64,000 bases of DNA, from assembly GCA_965249035.1 (NCBI GenBank), contig CBDFKV010000007.1:868001-932000 (forward strand), given 5' to 3'. The notes beneath the pieces were generated by a model. That model did not search any database. It was not told the DNA's origin and worked only from the letters and a program-made list of their open reading frames with translations. Source of the stretch: CBDFKV01 sp965249035 (lineage in GTDB: Bacteria > Pseudomonadota > Gammaproteobacteria > Arenicellales > Poriferihabitantaceae). Numbering within the stretch: the first letter of the stretch is position 1; every line of letters begins with the position of its first letter. The position numbers and the translations under genes are program-made. Below, in pieces: positions 9,244 to 18,240 of the stretch.

Positions 9244-11631
9244 TCATGAACGAAGTCGTGCCTGAAAGCGCGCCTCGAGCGATGAAACAATCTCACCGAC
9301 CAGCTTGTCAACCTGAGCAGCCTCTAGACTACCTTGTTGTGACTGATAAGTCAGCTTAAACGCAAGGCTGTGTTCATCTTCACCCACCCGGTCACCTGTA
9401 TAAATATCAAACAACGCAACTTTTTTCAACAAACCATCGTTTTTTGCAGAAATCTCTGTCGTTATTTGATCAACCGGTATGCCCTTATTGAGCACTATCG
9501 CAATATCTCTCGATGTCTCAGGATAGCGAGACACTGCCTCAAATTGTGGTAACAGACCGCTTAACAAACATTCCATATCCAGTTCAAACACCAAGGTATC
9601 ATGGTCGATATCAAACCCCTTCAATACGCTGGGGTGAACCGCGCCGATCACGCCGATCACTTGATCATTGAACAGCACATCTGCACACTGGCCGGGGTGC
9701 AATGCTGGATGGCTGGATGCTCTAAACGACAAGGCGGCTTGCTTACCCAAGCGTCCAAATAAGGTTTCCAGATCACCTTTTAAATCATAAAAATCTATCG
9801 GCCGGGGAGCTAAACCCCACTGCACTGCATTCGCTTGACCAGAAATGGCCGCACCCAATTTTTGTGTTTCCCGTGCACCGGTATCTGACTGAGTGTCTGG
9901 CTCAAATACGTGCCCCACCTCAAATAGACGCACCCGTTGTTGCTGCCGTTGCAAATTGCTGCGCACCGTCTCCAACAGTCCTGTCATTAGACTAAACCGC
10001 ATTTGCGACATGTTTTCAGCGATTGGATTGCCCAGATTGACGGCGGGATGGTTCTTATCGATTAATCGCTGCAAAGTTGGATCAACAAAGCTATAGCTTA
10101 TAATTTCGTGAAAACTAGCGCTCGCCATCCATTGCTTTATTTGATAAGACAATACCTGCTGCTCAGGCTGGTGGTGCAACTCGCCACGCAATTGGGGAGG
10201 ATTGACTCCAATTGAGTCATAGCCAATCGTACGGCCCATTTCTTCAACTAGGTCATGCTCGCCGGTAACATCAAAGCGCCAACTTGGTGGCGTCACTGAC
10301 CATTCGCGCGTTGTCACCTTCTCTACCGACATACCAAGGCGAGTCAGATTATCTTCGAATACCTGATCTTCGATGCTTAAACCCAGCATCCGCTCGACAT
10401 GATCCGCCCGTAATTGGATCGCATCCACTGCTGGCATATAAGCTTGATCAATTGCCTCGAATAGGGGCCCTGCTTTGCCGCCGACCATCTCCAACAATAG
10501 CTGCGTTGCTCGTTCGCAGGCGCGTCGTTGCAGACCCACATCCACACCGCGTTCAAAGCGATGCGAAGCATCCGTGTTCAAGCCCAATTTGCGCGCTTGC
10601 CCCGCCATTGACTCGGGGCTAAAAAAAGCTGATTCCAATAAAATATCTGTGGTGCCGGCACTGATACCAGAATCAAGACCACCCATAATACCCGCCAGTG
10701 CAACCGCTTTGTTATCGTCAGCAATCACCAATGCGTCAGGCATCAGGCCAATTTCTTGATCATCCAGTAACACCAGCTTTTCTCCGGCCTCGGCACGCCG
10801 CACAGTAATGCCACCTTCGATTTTGTTCAGGTCAAACGCGTGCATCGGTTGACCCAACTCGAGCATGACGTAATTAGTCACATCCACCACCGGCGCGATG
10901 CTGCGATGACCGGCCCGACGCAGCTTTTCTTTCATCCAATCTGGCGTTCTCGCATCCAGATTAACATTTGAAATAATGCGGCCTACATAGCGTGGACAAT
11001 CGGCTGGCGCTGCCAAGGTGAGGGTTCGCACATGATCGTGCATCGGTTTTACAGCGTTCCAAGTTGGCGGTGTCAACTCTGATTCCGACAATACGGCGAC
11101 TTCGCGCGCAATCCCGGCGTGGCTCAAACAGTCGCCACGATTCGGGGTCAAGTCAATATCGATACAGGCATCGTCAAGCTTAAGATATTGATCCAATTCC
11201 TGACCAACCAGTGCCTCACGGTCCAGCAACATCAACCCGGAGGAAGCATCAGATAAACCCAGCTCTGACTCTGAACACAACATGCCGCTGGACGTCACCC
11301 CGCGCACTGCGCGTGATTCAATAGCCATACCGTTAGGCAGACTTGAGCCGACCAAGGCTACTGGCGCTTTAATCCCAAGCGCCGCATTGGGTGCGCCACA
11401 AACAATCGTCAATGGTTCAGCACCGATCGAGACTGTGCACACATTTAATTTATCGGCATCGGGATGCTTTTCGATCGCAACCACTTCACCAATCACCACA
11501 CCTTTGCCAAGCGGTATCACGCGCTCGATGGTTTCAACTTCAAGCCCCGCCAAGGTCATCAGTGAGGCCAGCTCATCAGTGCTGATGGCGGGGTCAACCC
11601 ATTCTCGCAACCAGGATTCGCTAATAATCAT
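9244..11631 (-). CDS. pheT: Phenylalanine-tRNA ligase beta subunit
   Basis: 795 residues, normal length for bacterial PheT. The order is an EMAP/tRNA-binding domain (about 40-150, VIGEVVAIEKHPDADKLNVC), B3/B4 editing domain, B5 domain, a catalytic-like core that binds PheS, and a C-terminal anticodon-binding fold (FDIYTGDRVGEDEHSLAFKL). It forms the alpha2-beta2 enzyme with PheS. The start is the ATG at 11631 with AGGAG eight bases upstream, giving MIISESWLREWV; an upstream in-frame ATG at 11649 would overlap pheS and has no such site. It lies 14 bp after pheS. Confidence 0.97.
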   Translation of the reverse strand: MIISESWLREWVDPAISTDELASLMTLAGLEVETIERVIPLGKGVVIGEVVAIEKHPDADKLNVCTVSIGAEPLTIVCGAPNAALGIKAPVALVGSSLPNGMAIESRAVRGVTSSGMLCSESELGLSDASSGLMLLDREALVGQELDQYLKLDDACIDIDLTPNRGDCLSHAGIAREVAVLSESELTPPTWNAVKPMHDHVRTLTLAAPADCPRYVGRIISNVNLDARTPDWMKEKLRRAGHRSIAPVVDVTNYVMLELGQPMHAFDLNKIEGGITVRRAEAGEKLVLLDDQEIGLMPDALVIADDNKAVALAGIMGGLDSGISAGTTDILLESAFFSPESMAGQARKLGLNTDASHRFERGVDVGLQRRACERATQLLLEMVGGKAGPLFEAIDQAYMPAVDAIQLRADHVERMLGLSIEDQVFEDNLTRLGMSVEKVTTREWSVTPPSWRFDVTGEHDLVEEMGRTIGYDSIGVNPPQLRGELHHQPEQQVLSYQIKQWMASASFHEIISYSFVDPTLQRLIDKNHPAVNLGNPIAENMSQMRFSLMTGLLETVRSNLQRQQQRVRLFEVGHVFEPDTQSDTGARETQKLGAAISGQANAVQWGLAPRPIDFYDLKGDLETLFGRLGKQAALSFRASSHPALHPGQCADVLFNDQVIGVIGAVHPSVLKGFDIDHDTLVFELDMECLLSGLLPQFEAVSRYPETSRDIAIVLNKGIPVDQITTEISAKNDGLLKKVALFDIYTGDRVGEDEHSLAFKLTYQSQQGSLEAAQVDKLVGEIVSSLEARFQARLRS

Positions 11632-11645
11632 CGCTATAGCTCCTC

Positions 11646-12680
11646 TCAAGCACCGAATTGCTTGAGAAAATCAACTTCATTTTCAAAGAATAAGCGCAAA
11701 TCATTAACGCCATACCTCAGCATGGTTAACCGTTCCATGCCCAAACCAAAGGCGTAGCCTGAGTATTCAGCCGGATCAATGCCTCCGTGTTTCAGCACCT
11801 CCGGGTGCACCATGCCGCAGCCCAGCACTTCAATCCAACCCGACTTGGAGCAAATCCGGCAACCTTCACCTTCACAGAACACGCACTCGATATCGACTTC
11901 TGCCGACGGCTCAGTGAAAGGAAAATAGGAAGGACGAAAGCGCACACCCAGGTCTTTTTCAAAAAAGGCCTGGAGGAAATGAATCAACACCCCCTTTAAA
12001 TCAGCAAATGAAATATCTTTGTCAATTGCCAAACCCTCAATCTGGTGAAACATCGGTGTATGCGTCACATCTGAATCGCAACGATACACTCGCCCCGGCG
12101 CAATCACTTGCATCGGCGGTTGATTGTTTTGCATATAACGAATTTGAACCGGCGAGGTGTGCGTCCGTAAAACCGTATGCTCATCGACATAAAAGGTATC
12201 GTGCATCGCCCGCGCTGGGTGGCTTTCGGGGATATTCAGCGCTTCAAAGTTGTAATAGTCGGTTTCAATCTCCGGCCCTTCTACGATATTAAAGCCAATA
12301 CCGGTGAAAATCGCTTCGATCCTCTGGATGGTTTTGCTGACCGGATGGATAGAACCTACAGGCCTCGACGACCGACCAGGCAAGGTAACGTCGATTTGCT
12401 CGTTGATCAGCTTGTCGTTCAAGGCTTGTGCTTGAAGCTGACCCAAGCGCAACTCCAGTGCTGATTGAACTGCCGTGCGAACCACATTCACTTCCGCGCC
12501 AAACGATTTACGCTGCTCGTGTGGCAACGCACCAATCTGCTTTAATTGTTCGGTAATTGCGCCCTTCTTGCCGAGATAATCTACCCGAAGCTGTTCCAGC
12601 ACCGGCAATGAATCAGCGGCCGTAACAGCATCCAAAGCGGTTTGTTTAAGGGTGGTGAGTGATGGCATTGTTTGATTCAC
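11646..12680 (-). CDS. pheS: Phenylalanine-tRNA ligase alpha subunit
   Basis: 344 residues. The N-terminal coiled coil (about 1-90) contacts tRNA. The class II catalytic core has motif 2-like region HTSPVQIRYM and RVYRCDSDVTHTPMFHQIEG, and motif 3 GYAFGLGMERLTMLRYG near the end. It activates Phe and charges tRNA-Phe together with PheT. A hairpin terminator with a T-run sits 24 bp upstream of the start (12704-12734), so entry of transcription from rplT is probably reduced. I found no Phe-rich leader peptide like E. coli PheL. Confidence 0.97.
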   Translation of the reverse strand: MNQTMPSLTTLKQTALDAVTAADSLPVLEQLRVDYLGKKGAITEQLKQIGALPHEQRKSFGAEVNVVRTAVQSALELRLGQLQAQALNDKLINEQIDVTLPGRSSRPVGSIHPVSKTIQRIEAIFTGIGFNIVEGPEIETDYYNFEALNIPESHPARAMHDTFYVDEHTVLRTHTSPVQIRYMQNNQPPMQVIAPGRVYRCDSDVTHTPMFHQIEGLAIDKDISFADLKGVLIHFLQAFFEKDLGVRFRPSYFPFTEPSAEVDIECVFCEGEGCRICSKSGWIEVLGCGMVHPEVLKHGGIDPAEYSGYAFGLGMERLTMLRYGVNDLRLFFENEVDFLKQFGA

Positions 12681-12703
12681 GGCGGTATCTTATCTCCAAC
12701 GAA

Positions 12704-12734
12704 TAAAAAAGGGAAAGACCAGCTGATCTTTCCC
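12704..12734 (-). terminator. Terminator between rplT and pheS
   Basis: GGGAAAGA at 12727-12734 (complement) pairs with TCTTTCCC at 12711-12718 (complement) as an 8-bp-plus stem, followed on the minus strand by TTTTTT. This is a textbook intrinsic terminator. It may end the infC-rpmI-rplT transcript or act as an attenuator for pheST. Confidence 0.85.
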
Positions 12735-12757
12735 TCGTTCCTAGCAATCGTAAGCGC

Positions 12758-12799
12758 CCGAAGTCGATAAACTTAGGTCGACAAACTTAGGCCGACAAA
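12758..12799. repeat. Three imperfect 14-bp tandem units at the rplT stop
   Basis: On the plus strand CTTAGGCCGACAAA (12786-12799) and CTTAGGTCGACAAA (12772-12785) differ by one base, and CCGAAGTCGATAAA (12758-12771) is a weaker third copy. The first unit contains the rplT stop codon. Probably a local slippage duplication. Confidence 0.7.
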
Positions 12800-13146
12800 G
12801 CTTCTTTTGCGCGACCTACCAAAGCGGCAAATGCTTGCTTGTCATTGACAGCGATATCTGCCAATACTTTACGGTCAAGATTGATCTCAGCCTTTTTCAA
12901 GCCGTTCATAAAGACACTATAGTTCATCTCATTAGCGCGTGCGCCAGCGTTGATACGGGCAATCCACAAACGCCGAAAAACACGTTTTTTGGCTTTACGA
13001 TCGCGATAGGCATATTGACCTGCTTTACCAACCGCTTGCTTAGCCACTTTAAAGGTACGACTACGCGCACCACGATAACCCTTTGCTTGGGCCAGTATTT
13101 TCTTGTGTCGACGTTTTGCAGTAACGCCGCGTTTTACTCTAGGCAT
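12787..13146 (-). CDS. rplT: 50S ribosomal protein L20
   Basis: 119 residues, basic, with the L20 signature (MPRVKRGVTAKRRHKKILAQ; GQYAYRDRKAKKRVFRRLWI ARINAGAR region; AFAALVGRAKEAL at the end). It binds 23S rRNA early in assembly and in many bacteria represses its own operon by binding the leader mRNA. It lies 19 bp after rpmI, in the infC-rpmI-rplT order. Short tandem repeats overlap its stop codon. Confidence 0.98.
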   Translation of the reverse strand: MPRVKRGVTAKRRHKKILAQAKGYRGARSRTFKVAKQAVGKAGQYAYRDRKAKKRVFRRLWIARINAGARANEMNYSVFMNGLKKAEINLDRKVLADIAVNDKQAFAALVGRAKEALSA

Positions 13147-13165
13147 GGTTTATTCCTGACTGGGG

Positions 13166-13363
13166 TTAACTATAAGGCAACATTTTCTTCAACGCGGCTT
13201 CGTCACTTTTGTGAACCATCAAGCCTTCGCGAAGATGACGCTTACGTTTAGTGGATTTCTTAGTCAGGAGATGACGCAGATGCGATTGTGAGCGCTTGAA
13301 TTTACCGGAGCCAGTGCGTTTGAAACGCTTGGCCGCGCCACGGTTTGTTTTTAACTTAGGCAT
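13166..13363 (-). CDS. rpmI: 50S ribosomal protein L35
   Basis: 65 residues, strongly basic, with the L35 pattern MPKLKTNRGAAKRFKRTGSG near the start and SHLRHLLTKKSTKRKRHLR in the centre. A component of the large ribosomal subunit. Located between infC (69 bp upstream) and rplT (19 bp downstream) on the same strand, as in most bacteria. Confidence 0.98.
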   Translation of the reverse strand: MPKLKTNRGAAKRFKRTGSGKFKRSQSHLRHLLTKKSTKRKRHLREGLMVHKSDEAALKKMLPYS

Positions 13364-13432
13364 AACACCCTCTTTTCAATTTTAATTCGATACTTACGCG
13401 GCGCTTCGGCTGCAAGCAGCCAAATCGCACTT

Positions 13433-13948
13433 TTACTTCTTTGGCGCGAGTACCATTACCATTTGTCTACCTTCTAACAACGGACGTGCTTCTTCCGTTG
13501 AGATTTCTTGAAGGTCATCTCGAATCCTTTCTAACATTTCAAGCCCCAGTTCTCGATGCGCCATTTCGCGACCGCGAAAACGCATCGTCACTTTAGCCTT
13601 ATTGCCTTCTTCCAGAAATCGCGTCAGGTTTCTCAACTTAACGTTGTAATCCCCTATATCGGTTCCTGGTCTAAACTTAACTTCTTTTACAGACGTTTGC
13701 TTCTGTTTTTTCTTCGCTTCTTGTTTTTTCTTGCGGACATCGTATAAATGCTTGCCGTAATCCATGATCCGACAAACAGGCGGAGAGGCATTAGGTGATA
13801 TTTCGACTAAATCCAAGCTTTTGCCTCCAGCCAGCGCAAGCGCTTCTTCAAGTGGAATAATACCTGCTTGGTTACCCTCGTCATCAATCACTCGGACCGG
13901 ATCGGATCGAATTTGATCATTGACACTTGCCTGCTTATTTCTAGCGAT
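13433..13948 (-). CDS. infC: Translation initiation factor IF-3, probable AUC start
   Basis: 171 residues if it starts at the ATC at 13946-13948 (minus strand). The next in-frame ATG would give only 152 residues and cut into the conserved N-terminal domain. The ATC is preceded by AGAGG with a nine-base spacer, and an in-frame TAG lies just upstream, so no AUG start is available for the full protein. IF-3 genes are known to use rare starts (AUU in E. coli, AUC elsewhere) that let the factor repress itself. Domains: N-terminal (QASVNDQIRSDPVRVIDDEG), linker RKKKQEAKKKQKQ, C-terminal (VKFRPGTDIGDYNVKLRNL). It stands 36 bp after thrS. Confidence 0.95.
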   Translation of the reverse strand: MARNKQASVNDQIRSDPVRVIDDEGNQAGIIPLEEALALAGGKSLDLVEISPNASPPVCRIMDYGKHLYDVRKKKQEAKKKQKQTSVKEVKFRPGTDIGDYNVKLRNLTRFLEEGNKAKVTMRFRGREMAHRELGLEMLERIRDDLQEISTEEARPLLEGRQMVMVLAPKK

Positions 13949-13984
13949 GTTGAAAATCCTCTAAAACTGTATAAATAAATTGCG

Positions 13985-15904
13985 CTACAAACGCGTAATG
14001 CTGCGCGTAACATCTTGCGCGGCCAGTAACTCGACAAAGGCCTCAACGGTCATTGCTCCCAAGTCCTCGCCTTCGCGTGTACGTACCGCAATTTGGTTCT
14101 GCTCGATCTCGCGATTCCCGGTCACAATTAAATACGGAATGCGGTCTAGCGTGTGCTCGCGGATTTTATAGCCGATTTTTTCGTTTCTCAAGTCAGAAAT
14201 TGCCCGAATTCCTTTGTTTTTCAAGGTTTCTTCAATTTTTTTGGCATATTCGGCCTGACTATCGGTAATTGTCAACACAACGGCTTGTTCCGGCGCCAAC
14301 CATAACGGAAACTTGCCTTCAAAGTTTTCGATCAAAATTCCGATAAAACGCTCAAAAGAGCCAAGAATCGCACGATGCAACATAACCGGCACTTGTTTGT
14401 CGCCATGTTCATCGATATAGCTGGCTCCCAACCGCCCTGGCATTGAGAAATCAACTTGAATCGTGCCGCATTGCCACACTCGACCGATACAGTCTTTCAA
14501 CGAAAACTCAACTTTGGGGCCATAAAAAGCACCCTCGCCCGGTAACTCTTGCCACGGCAACGATTGTGCGTCCAAGGCACTGGCCAGCGCGGCTTCCGCT
14601 TTATCCCAGCTGGCATCATCACCGACTCGCTGCTCAGGGCGAGTGGACAAACGATAAATTATTTCTTCAAATCCAAAGGTTTGATAGACATCATGCAGAA
14701 AATCAATGAAGTCAGACACTTCCGCTTGAATCTGCCCTTCTGAGCAAAAAATATGGGCATCATCCTGCACAAAACCGCGAACACGCATCAGGCCATGCAA
14801 GGCACCGGACAATTCATTACGATGGCAGGAGCCAAATTCAGCCAGACGTAGCGGCAAATCGCGGTAGCTTTTAATCCCCTGATTAAAAATCTGCACGTGA
14901 CAAGGGCAGTTCATCGGCTTGATCGCAAACTCGCGCCCTTCAGATTCGACCAGGAACATATCATCGCCAAACTTTGACGCATGGCCAGATGCATGCCACA
15001 ACGACATATCCACCACCTGCGGGGTATTCACTTCCTTATACCCGCGGCGTATTTGCTCGCGCGCCATGTATTCGCGCAAGGTTTTGTAAATCTGCCAGCC
15101 CTTCTCGTGCCAAAACACCATACCTGGCGCTTCTTCCTGCAAATGGAATAAATCGAGCTGCTTGCCGATACGACGGTGATCACGCTTCTCAGCTTCAGCC
15201 AGTTGATGTAAATAGGTTCTAAGCTGCTTCTTATCCGGCCAAGCAGTGCCATAAATACGTTGCAGCATTTCATTGTTGGAGTCGCCGCGCCAATAAGCAC
15301 CCGCGAGCTTCATCAGTTTGAATGCCCCCATTTTACCGGTGCTGGGCACGTGCGGCCCACGGCACAAATCGGTGAAATCGCCTTGGGTATACAGCGATAA
15401 ATCTTCGTCAGTCGGAATCGACTCAATGATTTCGGCTTTGTATTGTTCGCCGATTCCGCGAAAAAATGCCACCGCCTCGTCTCGTGTTTTCACCTCACGA
15501 CTAATTGGAATATCTTCGGTGACTAACTCCGTCATTCGATTTTCGATTGCTTCCAAATCACTCTCTGAAAAACCTGGTGCATAGGCAAAATCATAGTAAA
15601 AGCCGTTATCGATCACCGGACCTATCGTCACTTCTGCATCGGGAAAAAGCTGTTTAACCGCTTGCGCTAACAAGTGCGCCGTCGAATGGCGGATCACTTC
15701 CAAGCCTTCTTCATCGCGTGCAGTGATAATAGATAATTCAGCGTCACCACTAATCACATACGAAGTGTCAACCACCTGCCCATCAACCTTCCCAGCCAGA
15801 GCAGCTTTGGCTAACCCAGGGCCGATATCAGTCGCCACCTCAAGCACACTCACCGCATTATCAAATGCGCGCTGGGACCCGTCGGGTAAAGAAATCGTAG
15901 GCAT
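13985..15904 (-). CDS. thrS: Threonine-tRNA ligase
   Basis: 639 residues. The domain order is TGS (about 1-62), the N2 editing domain with HSTAHLLAQAVKQLFP (HxxxH zinc-like site), class II catalytic core with MNCPCHVQIF (zinc Cys) and RLAEFGSCHRNELSGALHGL (motif 2), motif 3 HRAILGSFERFIGIL, and the anticodon-binding domain (ISDLRNEKIGYKIREHTLDR). First gene of the thrS-infC-rpmI-rplT run. In E. coli thrS represses its own translation through a tRNA-like leader; I did not find such a structure in the 200 bp upstream by eye. Confidence 0.98.
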   Translation of the reverse strand: MPTISLPDGSQRAFDNAVSVLEVATDIGPGLAKAALAGKVDGQVVDTSYVISGDAELSIITARDEEGLEVIRHSTAHLLAQAVKQLFPDAEVTIGPVIDNGFYYDFAYAPGFSESDLEAIENRMTELVTEDIPISREVKTRDEAVAFFRGIGEQYKAEIIESIPTDEDLSLYTQGDFTDLCRGPHVPSTGKMGAFKLMKLAGAYWRGDSNNEMLQRIYGTAWPDKKQLRTYLHQLAEAEKRDHRRIGKQLDLFHLQEEAPGMVFWHEKGWQIYKTLREYMAREQIRRGYKEVNTPQVVDMSLWHASGHASKFGDDMFLVESEGREFAIKPMNCPCHVQIFNQGIKSYRDLPLRLAEFGSCHRNELSGALHGLMRVRGFVQDDAHIFCSEGQIQAEVSDFIDFLHDVYQTFGFEEIIYRLSTRPEQRVGDDASWDKAEAALASALDAQSLPWQELPGEGAFYGPKVEFSLKDCIGRVWQCGTIQVDFSMPGRLGASYIDEHGDKQVPVMLHRAILGSFERFIGILIENFEGKFPLWLAPEQAVVLTITDSQAEYAKKIEETLKNKGIRAISDLRNEKIGYKIREHTLDRIPYLIVTGNREIEQNQIAVRTREGEDLGAMTVEAFVELLAAQDVTRSITRL

Positions 15905-16175
15905 GTGTCATTTGCTAGAAAAAATGGAGGGCTGGATTTTATATGATATACGCCACCCACGGAACGTTTATAGCCCGCAATCAATTAACTTAAGAACCCT
16001 AGCTGATACCAACCGACAACCCATTTAGTGAAGTAGGCCAGGGAGTGGATAGTTGAGATTAGCTCAGAGATGATTTCTACTAGCACCTTCTTTCACAGTG
16101 AACTTCTATGAAACGGTGCTGTCTCAACGTCACACATTGTATGAATTAATAACCAGATACCACAGGAAACACACC

Positions 16176-16763
16176 ATGAATTACAGAGCTACCGCTTTAG
16201 CATTGATAACCCTTGGGTTTATTGCCAGCAACGCCACCTATGCTGCAAGCTGCACAGCACCCAAAGCGCCGAAGGATTTATCCACCGAGGAAATGCAAGC
16301 GGTCTATGATTGTTTGCACCCCAAATTAGTCGAAGGCTACGCCAAGAAAGGCAATACCTTCGGCACCGCTTATTCGGGCTGGAAGGCCGCCTCTACGCTG
16401 CCAGGCGCACCAGGAGTGCACAGCGGTCAACACTTGATGACTTATGTCAACGATGTAGGTTATGACCAATATGTTGAATTTCGTACCGACAAATCAGAAA
16501 TGCCAGTGGGTACTGTGATTGCCAAAGAAAACTTTGAAATCAAAGACAGCGGCAAAATTAAAATTGGAGCCCTGCTACTGATGGAAAAAGTCGGTATAGA
16601 TCAAGCTCCAGAAACCGCCGGTTGGCGCTATAGTGGGGTCAAGAAAAACGGCAAAAACCTAAAGGTAGACGAAAAAGGCTTCTGCCATGCATGTCACCAA
16701 GCCTATCCACATCAAGATTATCAAGGCTACCCCATACTCGACAAACGCGTTAGCTCAAACTAA
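16176..16763 (+). CDS. Cytochrome P460-like c-type haem protein
   Basis: 195 residues from the ATG at 16176, which has AGGAA ten bases upstream; an in-frame ATG further up (16098) would place extra residues before the signal peptide and is less likely. A Sec signal peptide runs to about residue 23 (ATALALITLGFIASNATYAA). The single haem motif is near the C-terminus (FCHACHQAYPHQDYQGYP), and the body has the P460 family features (VGTVIAKENFEI, GALLLMEKV, GWRYSGV). P460 proteins are periplasmic and some oxidise hydroxylamine; others act as NO- or haem-binding proteins. Substrate cannot be told here. A terminator follows. Confidence 0.82.
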   Translation: MNYRATALALITLGFIASNATYAASCTAPKAPKDLSTEEMQAVYDCLHPKLVEGYAKKGNTFGTAYSGWKAASTLPGAPGVHSGQHLMTYVNDVGYDQYVEFRTDKSEMPVGTVIAKENFEIKDSGKIKIGALLLMEKVGIDQAPETAGWRYSGVKKNGKNLKVDEKGFCHACHQAYPHQDYQGYPILDKRVSSN

Positions 16764-16806
16764 GCGCCTAGGCTAAATAGCGTTCTAGATAGAATGACGC
16801 AATAAT

Positions 16807-16831
16807 GGCCAGCCTAGCGCTGGCTGTTTTT
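16807..16831 (+). terminator. Terminator after the cytochrome P460-like gene
   Basis: GCCAGC (16808-16813) pairs with GCTGGC (16819-16824), loop of about five bases, followed by TGTTTTT on the plus strand. It lies about 45 bp after the stop codon. Confidence 0.8.
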
Positions 16832-16873
16832 ATGCCTATTATCTGATTAGAATTGGATAATTACTTCTGCAAA

Positions 16874-18058
16874 TCAATGTTTTATAAATAATTTTTGATC
16901 TACATTGGCAAGTGTTTCATAACCGGTTTCAGTGATCAAGACACTTTCAGTGATTTCAAGCCCACCATCATCCAGCCATAAAGCCGGCATGAAATGAAAG
17001 GTCATATTGGGCTCCAACAGCGTTCGATCACCGCGCCTTAAGCTCAGCGTTCGCTCACCCCAATCGGGTGGATATGACATACCAATCGAATAGCCGGTGC
17101 GATTATCCTTATGGAATCCGTGCCGCTCAAGCTGACTAAAAAAAGCCAGCGCGATATCTTCAGCCACATTCCCCGGCTTCGCCTGCTCTAACCCTGCCTG
17201 CATCGCATCCAATACCGCCTTTTCTGCATCCAGATATTTTTGCGGTGGCGCGCCCAGAGCAATCGTTCGCGACATCGGGCAATGATAACGTTTGTAGCAA
17301 CCCGCGACTTCAAAAAAAGTGATGTCCCCTGGCTCGAACGGTCGGTCGTCCCAGGTTAAATGCGGTGCGGTGGCATCCATACCCGTGGGCAACATCGGCA
17401 CAATCGCCGGATAGTCGCCCCAATGACCATCCGCGCCGGTGATACCCGTACGGTATATTTCCGCTGCCAGCAAGTTTTTCGGCAACCCCGGTTCGATCAT
17501 TTGGTAGATATTGGTGTGCATCGCCTCAACGATACGAGCGGCACGGCGCATGTAGTCTATTTCCTGATCCGATTTAATCTTACGTTGCCAATTGACCAAA
17601 GCGGTCGCATCAACAAACTCCGCCTGTGGGCTGTACGTTTTTAAGGACTCATAGGCCGCTGCTGAAAAATAGTAGTTTTCCATCTCTACACCAATCCGTG
17701 CAGAACTCAGCCCCATGTCAGATATTAGACCACTCAAATAATCCATCGGATGGCATTCAGTCGATTGCACATAGTCATCGGGATAGCCCAGTATCACGTC
17801 TTCATCCATATACACCGTGCGCATCGCTCCAGCACGGTCAATACCACGGGTAAAGCATATTGGCTCGCCCTGTTGCGTCACTAGCACACATTGATGCGTG
17901 TAGAATGACCAGCCATCGTAACCCGTCAACCAGCCCATATTGGACGGGTCAGAGACGATTAACAAATCAATCCCCCGCTCACTCATGGCCGCTCGGGTTT
18001 TGCTAAGACGGCTCGCGTATTCCGACAACTCAAAGTTAAGAGAACTATTTTTTGGCAT
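16874..18058 (-). CDS. M24-fold hydrolase, ectoine hydrolase (DoeA)-like
   Basis: 394 residues with a creatinase N-terminal domain (about 10-150, LLIVSDPSNMGWLTGYDGWS) and a pita-bread M24 domain (about 165-385). The metal ligands of true M24 aminopeptidases are mostly replaced: the first Asp is Glu (FFEVAG) and the second site reads RYHCPMSRT. This non-metal pattern is that of creatinase and ectoine hydrolase; GYDGWSFYTHQCVL is what I recall of DoeA, which opens the ectoine ring. No doeB deacetylase or ectoine genes are adjacent, so the exact substrate is uncertain. Confidence 0.72.
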   Translation of the reverse strand: MPKNSSLNFELSEYASRLSKTRAAMSERGIDLLIVSDPSNMGWLTGYDGWSFYTHQCVLVTQQGEPICFTRGIDRAGAMRTVYMDEDVILGYPDDYVQSTECHPMDYLSGLISDMGLSSARIGVEMENYYFSAAAYESLKTYSPQAEFVDATALVNWQRKIKSDQEIDYMRRAARIVEAMHTNIYQMIEPGLPKNLLAAEIYRTGITGADGHWGDYPAIVPMLPTGMDATAPHLTWDDRPFEPGDITFFEVAGCYKRYHCPMSRTIALGAPPQKYLDAEKAVLDAMQAGLEQAKPGNVAEDIALAFFSQLERHGFHKDNRTGYSIGMSYPPDWGERTLSLRRGDRTLLEPNMTFHFMPALWLDDGGLEITESVLITETGYETLANVDQKLFIKH

Positions 18059-18240
18059 ACTTCACTCTCACTATTCAGGGACTGGGTAGATTCTACCCAT
18101 GAATTATGCGCGGTATGTTGTGCTGACTTCTGTCCCCTGCGCGCCGTCAGTCTCACCACCATACCGAAGAAATGCCCTCAGGCAGCGTAGGCTGCGTTAA
18201 AATTCGCTAATGGTTATCAAACACGATAGATTCTGTTAGC

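Noticed and set aside
12680..12786. Phe-rich leader peptide of pheST
   Set aside because: No short frame with several Phe codons precedes the terminator.
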